NCBI GenBank assembly: GCA_031551695.1
Contig: JAVBNG010000051.1
Span: 1 to 45,603 of the forward strand
Direction: 5' to 3'
From: JAAYCI01 sp031551695
GTDB lineage: Bacteria > Bacillota > Clostridia > Oscillospirales > Ruminococcaceae
DNA length: 45,603 bases
Part shown: in pieces, positions 1-10,101 of the stretch
Layout of the letters: each line of letters begins with the position of its first letter
How positions within the stretch are numbered: position 1 is the stretch's first letter
Notes under the pieces: model-generated
The model's input: only the letters and a program-made list of their open reading frames with translations
Database searches by the model: none
Told to the model about the DNA's origin: nothing
Position numbers and translations under genes: made by a program

Positions 1-3000
1 GGCGCCTATGCTTCCGGCACCAACTGGGACGCCGGGGGTCAGGGCACCTATGTCTACAACGCCTCTCAAACCACTTTATATGCGGTGTGGATGCCGCGCA
101 TTTATACCATGGGCCTGGCGAAGAACCACAGCGACACCGCACCCTGGACGCCCGGCACCGCCGTGGTGTACCAGAAATACGACTTTGGGTGGTTTACGGA
201 CTCCACCACCACGGTGGCCGTCGGCTGGCTAGACGGCGGCGGAAACGGCGCACCGCCCATCACCACGCCCACGCGCACCGGTTATGATTTCGCGGGGTAT
301 TATACGTCCGCCACGAATAAAGGCGGCACGCGCTACATTGACGCAGATGGCTATATGACGGCAGCGCGTGCCACTTATTTCAGCGAAAACAGCAGCCTGC
401 ACGCCGGGTGGGACGCTCACCATTACACGGTAAACTACTACATAAATTACGCCGATGACGATGAAACGCTGTTCCTGCAGCAGGCAGACATCGCTTTCGG
501 TACAACATACAATTACCCCAGTTCCGCCAGTGGCGCGCCCGTCGCGGCACCCATACGGGAGGGCTACACCTTTATGGGCTGGCACACCGCGCGCAGCGGC
601 GTGGCGTCCACAGCCCTCGGCTGCGGCACAAACTCCTTTTCAAACCTCACGCCCGAAGACGGCGGCACCATCAACTACTATGCCCTGTGGAAGGTGAACG
701 AGAACGCCATCGCCTACAACATGGGCGGCGTGGAGGTGTTCGGCGCGCCCGCGAACGGCAGCTATCTTTACACAGACACGTCCGTGCGGCTGCCCGTGGC
801 GCCTGTGCCGCAAAACAACAAATACTTCTTCTCCGGCTGGCAGGTGACGGCGCCGGGCAACGCCTATACAAGCGGCGGTACCCCCGGCAGCACCGGATTC
901 ACGCAGGACGCGGTGTATGCCTCCGGCGCCATTGTACCCATCAGCCGTGCGTACGGCGACGTGGCGCTGGCGGCCACCTGGACCGAAACGGAAGGCGTGG
1001 AGGCCCGCAGCGGTATTTTGAAGATACCCGCCGGTACCATCTTCCTGCCGCGCGTGTACGCCGAAGCGGTGGTGGAAACCTGGCTGGACGGCCAAAAGAC
1101 CCGCATGGACAGCGTGGAACTGTGGCAAGGCGGCGCGAGGGCTTTTTCAATGGCCTACGATACAGCTGCGGGGCATTATTCGTTCCTCGCCGACATGGCC
1201 GAGGCGGCGGGAACCTATGAAGTTTATGCCAACGGGAAAAACACCGGGGCCACGGCTGCTTTCGGCGGCCCGGCGGCGCAGGTGTTCTACCACTCTGTCA
1301 CTGTGATGACACGGCTGAACGGCCTGGCGGCGGACGCGGGCGCGGTGGAACTGAAAAACGGCAGCGCCACGCGCGGACTCGGCTGGGCTGCCACGGGCCG
1401 CTACACGGACATTTTGCAGGTGCCCGCCCTTGCCGGCGACAGCACCGTGTGGGACGTGTGGCTGGACGGCGCGGACACTGGGAAAACGATAAAATATGCG
1501 CAGGGTGAAAACGCCGTGACCATCGACCGCTGGCGCATTGCGGTGAACGTGCGGCTGGACGGTACACCCACCGATTTTCTAGGCGCGGGCGTGTTAACAA
1601 GCGCAGGGGTGGCAAACCTGCCGCTGGCACAAACCTCCGTGGGGGTTTACGAAGTGACCGGCTACGGCGACGCACAGGCGTGGCAGGTGTGGCTTGGCGG
1701 CAGGGACACCGGGCGTACGGTGGCCTTTGTGGACGGGCAAGCCACTGCGGATATCGACTACTACACCGCGCAGGTCACCACCCAGCTGAACGGCGCGAAC
1801 GCCGACATTGGCAAAATCGCGCTGGTTCCGGTGGGCGGCGGCAATACGCTTAGCCCTGCGATGAGCGGCGCAGGGCAATATGAAGCAGTCGCCCTTGGCG
1901 CGGCCACGCAATACAGGGTGTATGCAAACGGCATCGACACCGGCAGGACCCTGCGTTTTGCGCCGGGCGAAACCGATGTAGAGCTGGATTTCTTCACCGT
2001 CACCTATGAAAATACAGACGCCGCCGTAACGGGCACCGCGCCAAGCGACCCCGGGGTATACCCGGCCGGCGCAAAAGCGACGGCGGTGGGCCCCGGCAGT
2101 TTGCACAAGCCCGACAACGGCCCCACCTCGTATACCTTCGACGGGTGGGCCGGTTCAGACGGCAAACGCTACGCGGCAGGGCAACCCATCCCGATGGATG
2201 AAATGAAGGTGCTCACGGCCTGTTGGGTTGAAAGCGGCTTGGCGGAAGCCATGTGGACAATCGCGGGGCAGGCGGGCACCCATTACGGCACGTTGCCGGA
2301 AGCCTTCGCCGCCGCAGACGCAGCAGGCCCCGGTGTGGCCGTCACCCTTTTGCGCGCGGCCACCCTCAGTGGCTACGCCGCAGCGCTTGGGGCGGCGGAT
2401 TCTCTGGCGCTGAACACCGGCGCGACACTTACCATCACAAACGGCGGCAGCCTTGTGAGCCACGGCACCGTCACCAACAATGCGGAGATCATTGCGGACG
2501 GCAGCGGTGTATTGCACAACCACGGCAATGTGGAAAACGCCGGGCTGGTGATTGCCCAAAATGGCGGCGTGGCCGACAATTGGGTGGTTTTTGACGCGAA
2601 CGGGTTTGGCACGGCCCCGCAGGCGCGCTATGTGGATTTCAATACGCCAATTCCCGGCAGCCCGGCACCCGCCAATTTGCCGGCGGATTTTGTGTTCACC
2701 GGCTGGGCGCGGGATGATGCGGGCACATCACCGTGGATCCTCGGCACCGACATTGTGACAAACGCGATGACGCTGTATGCGGTGTGGGAGCCGTTCACCT
2801 ATACGGTCACCTTCAACGCCAACGGCCACGGCACGGCCCCCGCGGCGGCAGTGGCCACCCCAGGCGCGAAAATACTGGCCCCGGTACAGCCTGTGGAAAA
2901 CGGTTTTGCGTTCCTTGGCTGGTATATGTCGCCCGCCTGCTTGCCCGCTGAGCAGTGGGTGTTTGGCATGAACAAGGTTACCGCCGATACCACGCTGTAT

Positions 3001-5634
3001 GCCAAATGGACGGCGCAGGCCTACACACTGTTGTTCGACACGCAGGGCCACGGCACCGCCCCGGCCGCGCAAACCGTGGCCTATGGGCAGGTATCCGCCG
3101 TGCCCGCACCACCCGCGGCGGAAGGCTACACCTTTGGCGGTTGGTTCAAAGACAGCCGTTGCCGCAGCGCGTGGGATTTTGCATCCGACACCATGCCCGC
3201 GCGCAACGTTACACTGTACGCCAAATGGACACTGAACCGGTATGCCGTTGTGTTTGACACGAACGGCCTGGGTTACGACGCCTGGCTGGCGTCCACCTCC
3301 GGCGAGGCCCCGCCCAACCCGTTCCGAACAAAAGCCGACTATGGTTCACTCATTGCGCAGCACGACTTTGACGAGGGCACCCCCGGCATCCAGGCCCCGG
3401 CCGAGCCGGGATACCAGTTCCTTGGCTGGTTTGCCGATACCGAGGGCAACACGCCATGGGATTTTGCCACCGGCGCCGTACCTCTGGACGGCGTGTATAT
3501 CTACGGCCTTTGGGAGGCCCTGCCATACAACGCCACGTTCAACCAAACGGGCGGCAGCGGCGGCACGTCTTTCGCCAGCGTGGTGTTTGGCGAAATGCCC
3601 ACCGCCGTTACGCCGCCTACCAAGGCGGGCAGCACCTTCCTCGGATACTATTCCTCGCCGGACGGCGGCGCGACGCTGGACAGGCAATACTGGTTCTACG
3701 ACGGGGCTCCCGCCATAAATTGGGATATCCCCGCCGACACGACCTTGTATGCCAAATGGCTTGCTGGGCAGTGCAATGTATTTTTCAACCTGAACGGCCA
3801 CGGCGCCGGTATCGACCCGCAGTTCATCCCGGTGGGCGCGCTCATTCCCGAGCAAATTCCCGCCTCCGTGACGGATGGCTACACCTTCCTCGGCTGGTAC
3901 ACCGACGCGGCCTGCAGCGACGGCGCCGAGTGGGATTTTGCATCCGACAGCATGCCCGCGGGCGGCGTTACCTTATACGCCAAGTGGAAATCGAATTACC
4001 GCGATGTGACCTTTGATGAAAACGGTCACGGGTACGCCCCCGGCGAACTGAAAGCGCTGCCGGGCGTGCCGGTGCTGCCCGCAGACACGCCGGCCAGCAC
4101 TTTGGACCCTGTGATATACGGGGATGAATCACAGATTTACACGTTTGTGGGCTGGTACACCGATGCGGCCTGTACCTCCGGCAGCCGGTGGAACCTTGAA
4201 ACCGGCCTGATGCCGGACGGCGACCTGGCCCTCTACGCGAAATGGGAGGCGCAGACATTTACGGTCACATTCAATGTGCAGGGCCACGGCGCGGCGCCCG
4301 CCCCGGTGAATACCATTTGGAAACAAATGCTTGCCGAGCCTTCGCCGGACCCCACCACTACCGGCTATACCTTCGGCGGCTGGTACACCACATCCGCCTG
4401 CAACCCGGCGGACAAATGGGTTTTTACCACAAACACCATGCCGCAAAGCAATTTGACGCTGTATGCCAAGTGGACGCGCAATGCGTACCGCGTCACCTTT
4501 GATATGCAGGGCCATGGCACGGTGCCGTCGTCCTACCTTGCGCTGTATGGCGACAAGCTGAACCAGCCCGCCGACCCGGCCGCGCCGGGGTATGCGTTCC
4601 TTGGATGGTATAAATTGCCCACAGGCGCTGAAAAATGGGATTTCACCACCGATACCCTGCCCGCGCAAGACATCACCATTTACGCCCTGTGGTCTGCCAC
4701 TGCGCCAGACCCAAGCTCCAGCTCAGATTCCGGCTCCGGCAGCCGCTCTGGCAGCAGTTCCAATGACAGCCCCGGCGGCGGTTCTGCTCCAGGCGCAGAC
4801 GGGGGCAGCCCCGGCGCCGCTTCAAGCAGAAAATACGGAAACAATGTGCCGCCCGGTGGAAATTCCAATGTGGGTTCCGAGGGCCTTGGCGGGCCGGGGG
4901 ATTCCAGCCAACCTGGCCGGGAGGGCCAGCGCCCTGCAGTACCCGCCGAGCCTGTAGATGGTCAAAAGGAATATGATTTTGGGAAGGGCAGCATTACGCT
5001 GATTGTGCAAACTGACCACAACGGCACGCCGGATGAAAATAGCGCCGCTGTTGTTTGCGACGCCAACGCGGCAATCCGCGCCATATTGAGTGATGAGGAA
5101 CTGGAGCGTGCCGCAAACGGAGACGCCATTGAAATTCGCGTCAATATCAGCCTGTTACCGGCAGGCCTGCCCGAAGATGAACGCGTTTTGGTTGAGAACG
5201 GCATACAGGAATACGCCACCGGCATTCCAGGCCTGCGGCTTGGAGTTTATTATGGCATCACCATCGAATACCGGATTAATGGCGGCGAGTGGAACCAGAT
5301 TACCCAAACCGATGGTGAAATCGAACTGCAAATCACCATCCCGGATGATTTGCGCGGCGAGCATCAGGATTACTATATGCTGCGTTCACACGGTGGCGTG
5401 TTGGCGCTCTTGTTCGACCTTGACGCGGAACAAAATACCGTCACGTTCAAAAGCGACTTGTTTTCCGTTTATGCAATGTGTTACACAAAAGAGGCAGTAG
5501 AAAAATGTCCCATCTGTGGATGGTGTCTGCACCCGCTTGGAATCTGTGTGCTTATCTGGATTGCCATGTTGGTGGTGCTTCTTGTTGCCGGGCTTGTGAT
5601 GCGGCAGCGCGCCAGCCACAGGAGAGAGCAATAA
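1..5634 (+). CDS. Giant InlB B-repeat surface protein, 5' partial
   Basis: The reading frame is open from base 1, so the gene begins left of the window; 1877 residues are visible. Five zones follow. Irregular InlB-B/Flg_new-like repeats fill about nt 1-1010. Four tandem units of about 77 residues with a core resembling VYxNGxDTGxT lie at about nt 1051-1995. A low-complexity region resembling a right-handed beta-helix lies at about nt 2236-2580. Nine well-formed Listeria-Bacteroides repeats lie at about nt 2580-4700, each with VTFxxxGHG, FLGWYT and TLYAKW cores. A Ser/Gly/Pro linker (about nt 4700-4975) leads to an unassigned domain of about 170 residues (nt 4975-5490). The C-terminus carries four cysteines (nt 5506-5547), one membrane helix and a short basic tail. 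There is no LPXTG motif, so anchoring is probably by the helix. The family is linked to surface display and adhesion; the ligand is unknown. A terminator follows at 5776. Confidence 0.9.
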   Translation, partial: GAYASGTNWDAGGQGTYVYNASQTTLYAVWMPRIYTMGLAKNHSDTAPWTPGTAVVYQKYDFGWFTDSTTTVAVGWLDGGGNGAPPITTPTRTGYDFAGYYTSATNKGGTRYIDADGYMTAARATYFSENSSLHAGWDAHHYTVNYYINYADDDETLFLQQADIAFGTTYNYPSSASGAPVAAPIREGYTFMGWHTARSGVASTALGCGTNSFSNLTPEDGGTINYYALWKVNENAIAYNMGGVEVFGAPANGSYLYTDTSVRLPVAPVPQNNKYFFSGWQVTAPGNAYTSGGTPGSTGFTQDAVYASGAIVPISRAYGDVALAATWTETEGVEARSGILKIPAGTIFLPRVYAEAVVETWLDGQKTRMDSVELWQGGARAFSMAYDTAAGHYSFLADMAEAAGTYEVYANGKNTGATAAFGGPAAQVFYHSVTVMTRLNGLAADAGAVELKNGSATRGLGWAATGRYTDILQVPALAGDSTVWDVWLDGADTGKTIKYAQGENAVTIDRWRIAVNVRLDGTPTDFLGAGVLTSAGVANLPLAQTSVGVYEVTGYGDAQAWQVWLGGRDTGRTVAFVDGQATADIDYYTAQVTTQLNGANADIGKIALVPVGGGNTLSPAMSGAGQYEAVALGAATQYRVYANGIDTGRTLRFAPGETDVELDFFTVTYENTDAAVTGTAPSDPGVYPAGAKATAVGPGSLHKPDNGPTSYTFDGWAGSDGKRYAAGQPIPMDEMKVLTACWVESGLAEAMWTIAGQAGTHYGTLPEAFAAADAAGPGVAVTLLRAATLSGYAAALGAADSLALNTGATLTITNGGSLVSHGTVTNNAEIIADGSGVLHNHGNVENAGLVIAQNGGVADNWVVFDANGFGTAPQARYVDFNTPIPGSPAPANLPADFVFTGWARDDAGTSPWILGTDIVTNAMTLYAVWEPFTYTVTFNANGHGTAPAAAVATPGAKILAPVQPVENGFAFLGWYMSPACLPAEQWVFGMNKVTADTTLYAKWTAQAYTLLFDTQGHGTAPAAQTVAYGQVSAVPAPPAAEGYTFGGWFKDSRCRSAWDFASDTMPARNVTLYAKWTLNRYAVVFDTNGLGYDAWLASTSGEAPPNPFRTKADYGSLIAQHDFDEGTPGIQAPAEPGYQFLGWFADTEGNTPWDFATGAVPLDGVYIYGLWEALPYNATFNQTGGSGGTSFASVVFGEMPTAVTPPTKAGSTFLGYYSSPDGGATLDRQYWFYDGAPAINWDIPADTTLYAKWLAGQCNVFFNLNGHGAGIDPQFIPVGALIPEQIPASVTDGYTFLGWYTDAACSDGAEWDFASDSMPAGGVTLYAKWKSNYRDVTFDENGHGYAPGELKALPGVPVLPADTPASTLDPVIYGDESQIYTFVGWYTDAACTSGSRWNLETGLMPDGDLALYAKWEAQTFTVTFNVQGHGAAPAPVNTIWKQMLAEPSPDPTTTGYTFGGWYTTSACNPADKWVFTTNTMPQSNLTLYAKWTRNAYRVTFDMQGHGTVPSSYLALYGDKLNQPADPAAPGYAFLGWYKLPTGAEKWDFTTDTLPAQDITIYALWSATAPDPSSSSDSGSGSRSGSSSNDSPGGGSAPGADGGSPGAASSRKYGNNVPPGGNSNVGSEGLGGPGDSSQPGREGQRPAVPAEPVDGQKEYDFGKGSITLIVQTDHNGTPDENSAAVVCDANAAIRAILSDEELERAANGDAIEIRVNISLLPAGLPEDERVLVENGIQEYATGIPGLRLGVYYGITIEYRINGGEWNQITQTDGEIELQITIPDDLRGEHQDYYMLRSHGGVLALLFDLDAEQNTVTFKSDLFSVYAMCYTKEAVEKCPICGWCLHPLGICVLIWIAMLVVLLVAGLVMRQRASHRREQ

Positions 5635-5775
5635 CAGTTCCACTTCAATGATCCTTACCGTTTGGGCCCAGGACATGCAAGCATAATAGGTGACAAGGAA
5701 TTGTTTTCGCAGGTGTTATCTACAAAAGAATTAAACTCCGATTACCTAATGGCTTATGGCAACGGATGCCAATGC

Positions 5776-5805
5776 AAAAACCTGCAGCACCGCCGCAGGT
5801 TTTTG
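5776..5805 (+). terminator. Rho-independent terminator after the surface-protein gene
   Basis: A GC-rich stem (AAAACCTGC paired with GCAGGTTTT around a 9-nt loop) is followed by a T run on the plus strand and preceded by an A run. It could therefore act in both directions. It lies about 140 nt past the surface-protein stop codon. Confidence 0.7.
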
Positions 5806-5841
5806 ACAGTATTCATGAAAAGATAAATAACCCATAATCAC

Positions 5842-5876
5842 AAGGGGGAGAAAGCCACACTTGGGCTTGCTCCCCT
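5842..5876. other. Strong intergenic hairpin
   Basis: AAGGGGGAG-AAAGCC pairs with GGGCTT-GCTCCCCTT around a short loop. It has no T run, so it may be a second terminator, a processing site or part of a degenerate element. A further imperfect inverted repeat (AAATCCGG / CCGGATTT) spans about 5898-5957. No gene is visible between 5806 and 5998. Confidence 0.4.
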
Positions 5877-5998
5877 TAACTGCATAAAAGCAAACAAAAA
5901 TCCGGGATGTCAAGGGCGGGCGCAGCCCGTTTATTTACCCGTGATATACCGGATTTCGTTTGCTACTTGAAGCCCTTTAATTCGTCCAGATAAACGAT

Positions 5999-6040
5999 AA
6001 ATCCGAACCCATTCCCAATAGGGATTAATGGGTTCGGATT
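5999..6040 (-). terminator. Terminator-like hairpin behind the tRNA remnant
   Basis: A 14-bp perfect stem (AATCCGAACCCATT with its complement) encloses a 13-nt loop. Read on the minus strand it lies 9 nt downstream of the CCA end of the tRNA fragment at 6050, where a tRNA terminator is expected. This suggests a whole minus-strand tRNA gene once stood here. Confidence 0.5.
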
Positions 6041-6049
6041 ATCTTGATT

Positions 6050-6082
6050 TGGTGGACCCGAAGAGGATCGAACTCTCGACTA
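6050..6082 (-). pseudogene. 3' end of a tRNA gene, 5' half missing
   Basis: Read on the minus strand this contains a T-arm (GAGAG, loop TTCGATC, CTCTT), an acceptor 3' strand CGGGTCC, discriminator A and an encoded CCA. Upstream of the variable loop no anticodon arm, D-arm or 5' acceptor strand (expected GGACCCG) can be folded, so only the 3' 33 or so bases survive. Integrases of mobile elements commonly target and duplicate exactly this part of tRNA genes, so it may be an old attachment site. The parent tRNA identity cannot be told from the fragment. Confidence 0.6.
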
Positions 6083-6186
6083 TTTTGTTCAGACCCGATT
6101 TTTCAAAAAACAAAGTTTAGGGGATGTAGCGTCATCTCTGTGAAATATGGCTCTTTTTGAATTGAAGTGTAGAAGAGCACAAAAAA

Positions 6187-6217
6187 TGACTCTGAAATTT
6201 CCAAAGTCATTTTTTTG
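6187..6217 (-). terminator. tRNA-Leu terminator
   Basis: On the minus strand the stem ATGACTTTG / CAGAGTCAT with a 7-nt loop is followed by TTTTTT. It begins 2 nt after the tRNA-Leu 3' end and is a typical intrinsic terminator. Confidence 0.8.
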
Positions 6218-6218
6218 A

Positions 6219-6305
6219 TGGTGCGGCCAAGAGGACTTGAACCTCCACCGAGTTGCCCCGACTAGAACCTGAATCTAGCGCGTCTGCCAATTCCGCCATG
6301 GCCGC
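6219..6305 (-). tRNA. tRNA-Leu (anticodon CAG)
   Basis: This is an 87-nt class II tRNA on the minus strand. It has a GCGGCCA acceptor paired with TGGCCGC, discriminator A and encoded CCA. The anticodon stem CTAGA/TCTAG carries loop TTCAGGT, giving anticodon CAG (codon CUG). A long variable arm of CGGGGCAACTCGG type and T-loop TTCAAGT are present. The extended variable arm and the A73 discriminator are leucine identity features. A terminator follows directly; the promoter lies 140 nt upstream. Confidence 0.95.
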
Positions 6306-6771
6306 AAGTATGATGTAGCGACGTTTCCCAGGAATTCGTCGTAACATATTTGTGATAAAAGCTTGGCACAGAGAACGCGAACAGCGGTCTGCATTCTCAG
6401 CTTTGTAGCACTCTCATAGCGCCAACATCCATAAGCCAGCTTTTAAATTATAGCAAATAGGATTGCCCAAGTCAATCTTTTGGGCAGGGATTTATCTTTT
6501 TTCATTTGTAGCCAGGTCCAACCTATATCCTATTTAACCCACGTGATTTAGCGGCGGCCAATAGCAGTTCAAACAGGTGCTGACAGGACATGTGTTTAAC
6601 GTTGAAACGGAGAGCTAAAAAAGGCTATTCCTGCTAACTGCTTAGTGGTGGATTTCTTCCGTGCCGGTCGATTGGCAGCAGACGGACGTAAAAGGGTGGT
6701 GAAAAACCCAATGAAAAATGTATGCGGGCAGGTGGACCTGGTTTTGCTGCCACTCAGGATATCGATGCCGA
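6306..6771. other. Gene-free spacer between tRNA-Leu and accA
   Basis: Apart from the minus-strand promoter at 6447-6475, I see no coding sequence with a ribosome site and no clear intrinsic terminator for the fab operon that ends at 6772. Short open frames here have no start signal or recognisable content. Confidence 0.5.
6447..6475 (-). promoter_or_regulatory. Sigma-A promoter reading toward tRNA-Leu
   Basis: On the minus strand: -35 TTGACT (6470-6475), 17-nt spacer, -10 TATAAT (6447-6452). This is near-consensus. The predicted start is about 6440, leaving a roughly 135-nt leader before the tRNA, which is long for a single tRNA. That leader could be the remains of a deleted upstream gene. 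Confidence 0.75.
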
Positions 6772-7548
6772 TTATTCCTTGAACGCGCCGAACTTGCGAA
6801 AGCGGGCATAGCGCCGGGCGCACACTTCCTCGGCGGAAAGGGCGGAAAGCTCGGCGAATTTGGCGAGCAGGTCCGCCCTTAAGCGGGGGTACAGCGTTTC
6901 AGCGGGGAATTCGTCGACCACGCGCTCCACAACGCCAAGGCCCTGCAGGTCCTCGCTGGTGATGCGAAGGCACTCGCTGGCTTCCTTTACCATGGCGCTG
7001 TTTTTCCATAGGATGCTGGCGCAGCCTTCTGGGCTGATGACCGAATACACGGCGTTTTCCAGCATCCACACCTCGTTTGCCACGGCAAGGGCCAGCGCGC
7101 CGCCGCTGCCGCCTTCGCCCAGCAAAATGGAGACGACCGGCACCTTCAGGGCCATCATTTCCATCAGGTTTTCGGCAATGGCCTGGCCCTGGCCGCGCTC
7201 TTCTGCGCCAATGCCGCAGAAGGCGCCCTGGGTGTCGATGAGGCACAGCACCGGGCGGTTAAATTTCTCCGCCTGTTTCATCAGGCGCAGGGCCTTGCGG
7301 TAGCCCTCCGGATGGGCACAGCCGAAGTTGCGCATGGCCTTGTCGGCAAGCTCGCCGCCTTTTTCCAGGGCCACCACGGTGATGGGCATTTCGCCAAGGC
7401 GGCCGATGCCGCCGATGACGGCGTGGTCGTCGCCAAAGCGGCGGTCGCCCCGCAGTTCCATAAAGTCGCCGCACAGGCCCTTGATGAATGCCTTGCCGGA
7501 CGCGCGCTTTGCTTCGCGGGCAATTTGCAGTGTTTCAAATGCGTCCAT
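6772..7548 (-). CDS. accA: Acetyl-CoA carboxylase carboxyltransferase, alpha subunit
   Basis: AccA pairs with AccD to move the carboxyl group from carboxybiotin on AccB to acetyl-CoA, giving malonyl-CoA. The 258-residue product is the short form common in Firmicutes. It carries the crotonase-type core with LIDTQGAFCGIGAEERGQG, a Gly-rich LLGEGGSGGALALAVAN segment and VISPEGCASILWK, all hallmarks of the family. It is the last gene of the minus-strand fatty-acid operon and starts 4 nt after the accD stop codon, suggesting coupled translation with its stoichiometric partner. No terminator was identified downstream. Confidence 0.95.
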   Translation of the reverse strand: MDAFETLQIAREAKRASGKAFIKGLCGDFMELRGDRRFGDDHAVIGGIGRLGEMPITVVALEKGGELADKAMRNFGCAHPEGYRKALRLMKQAEKFNRPVLCLIDTQGAFCGIGAEERGQGQAIAENLMEMMALKVPVVSILLGEGGSGGALALAVANEVWMLENAVYSVISPEGCASILWKNSAMVKEASECLRITSEDLQGLGVVERVVDEFPAETLYPRLRADLLAKFAELSALSAEEVCARRYARFRKFGAFKE

Positions 7549-7552
7549 GTCC

Positions 7553-8650
7553 CTATTCCTCCGTGGCCTTGGCCCGCTTGGCGGCCGGTTTTGCCGCCGG
7601 TTTGCTTGCCGGTTTGGGGGGGCCGGCAGTGTGCTCGGCGGCGGGTTCGGCGGGGTTTTGCACCCCGGCGTGCAGGCGCAGGATATACTTCAGCGTGCCG
7701 CGCAGCTTATTGCGGGGCACCACCGCGTCCAAAAAGCCCTTTTCCAGCAGGAACTCCGCCTTTTGGAAGCCCTTTGGCAGCTTTTGGCGGATGGTTTGCT
7801 CAATGACCCGCGGCCCGGCAAAGGCGATGAGGCTGCCCGGCTCCGCCAGAAGGATGTCGCCCTCCATGGCAAAGCTGGCCGTTACGCCGCCGGTGGTGGG
7901 GTCGGTAAGCACGGTGACGTACAACAAGCCCGCGTCGCTGTGGCGCTTCACGGCGCCGCTGGTTTTGGCCATTTGCATCAGGGACAGGATGCCCTCCTGC
8001 ATGCGCGCGCCGCCGGAGACGGTGAAGCCCACCACAGGCAGGTTTTCCGCTTCGGCCCGCTCGAACAGGCGGGTGATTTTTTCGCCCACTGCGCTGCCCA
8101 TGCTGCCCATCATGAAGGCGGGCTCCATGGCGAACACGGCGCATGGCATTTTGCCAATGGCGGCTTTGCCCGTCAGCACTTCGCGGGCGTCCGGCCCGGA
8201 GAGCCTGCCCCGGGCCAGTTTTTGTGCGTAGCCAGGGAAATTTAGCGGGTCTACGCTTTCCACGTCCCGGTCCCACTCGGTAAAGCTGCCCGCGTCGCAC
8301 ATGAGGTCGATGCGTTTTTGGGCGCTTAAATGAAAATGGTATCCGCATTTGGGGCACACCATTTTGTTTTGGCTCAAATCATCCGTAAACAGCATGTCGC
8401 CGCAGGCGTCGCATTTGGTGCACAGCTCGTTTGGCACGTCCGGCTTTTGCTGCATGCCAAGGGCGTTTTGTACGGCCTGCATGGCCCCCTGGGCCGCCTG
8501 CGCCATCCCTTGAGCGGCCTGGGTAGCGCTTTGCGCGGCGGTTTGGGCCGCCATTTGCGCCGCCTGTGCCGTGGTTTGGGCGGGGGTGCGCTCGGGGAAC
8601 AGGCCCTCCAAGCGGTTTTGGCTTTTTTTGAAGTTGGATTTTTTCAGCAT
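7553..8650 (-). CDS. accD: Acetyl-CoA carboxylase carboxyltransferase, beta subunit, with extra tails
   Basis: AccD is the zinc-binding beta subunit of the carboxyltransferase. The zinc ribbon (C-x2-C-x2-C and CPKCG) lies at about residues 75-105. The catalytic core has PVVGFTVSGGARMQEG and LTDPTTGGVTASFA. At 365 residues it is longer than the usual ~290. The excess comes from an Ala/Gln-rich stretch before the zinc ribbon (about residues 22-66, many AAQ units) and a basic Pro/Ala/Lys tail after the core. Both are in frame and bounded by normal sequence, so they look like real appendages rather than a start error. AGAGG precedes the ATG at 8650. It sits between accC and accA in the operon. 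Confidence 0.95.
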   Translation of the reverse strand: MLKKSNFKKSQNRLEGLFPERTPAQTTAQAAQMAAQTAAQSATQAAQGMAQAAQGAMQAVQNALGMQQKPDVPNELCTKCDACGDMLFTDDLSQNKMVCPKCGYHFHLSAQKRIDLMCDAGSFTEWDRDVESVDPLNFPGYAQKLARGRLSGPDAREVLTGKAAIGKMPCAVFAMEPAFMMGSMGSAVGEKITRLFERAEAENLPVVGFTVSGGARMQEGILSLMQMAKTSGAVKRHSDAGLLYVTVLTDPTTGGVTASFAMEGDILLAEPGSLIAFAGPRVIEQTIRQKLPKGFQKAEFLLEKGFLDAVVPRNKLRGTLKYILRLHAGVQNPAEPAAEHTAGPPKPASKPAAKPAAKRAKATEE

Positions 8651-8686
8651 TTTGCAAACCTCTTTATATGCAAACGTGCGTTGTGT

Positions 8687-10018
<1,332 letters not shown>

Positions 10019-10101
10019 GGCGTTCCTCCTGGCCGCGTGCCGCGGCGGTCGGTATCGCTTCAAAGATGCGGAGCATCTTTTCCGCTCTGGGTGTGGGTGG
10101 T

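Noticed and set aside
1..5634. CRISPR-like periodicity in the surface-protein gene
   Set aside because: The periodic sequence is a protein-level repeat of about 72-85 codons with diverged DNA, not short identical repeats with spacers.
6596..6823. 75-codon minus-strand frame at the end of accA
   Set aside because: Overlaps the accA 3' end in another frame, has no ribosome site and no recognisable content.
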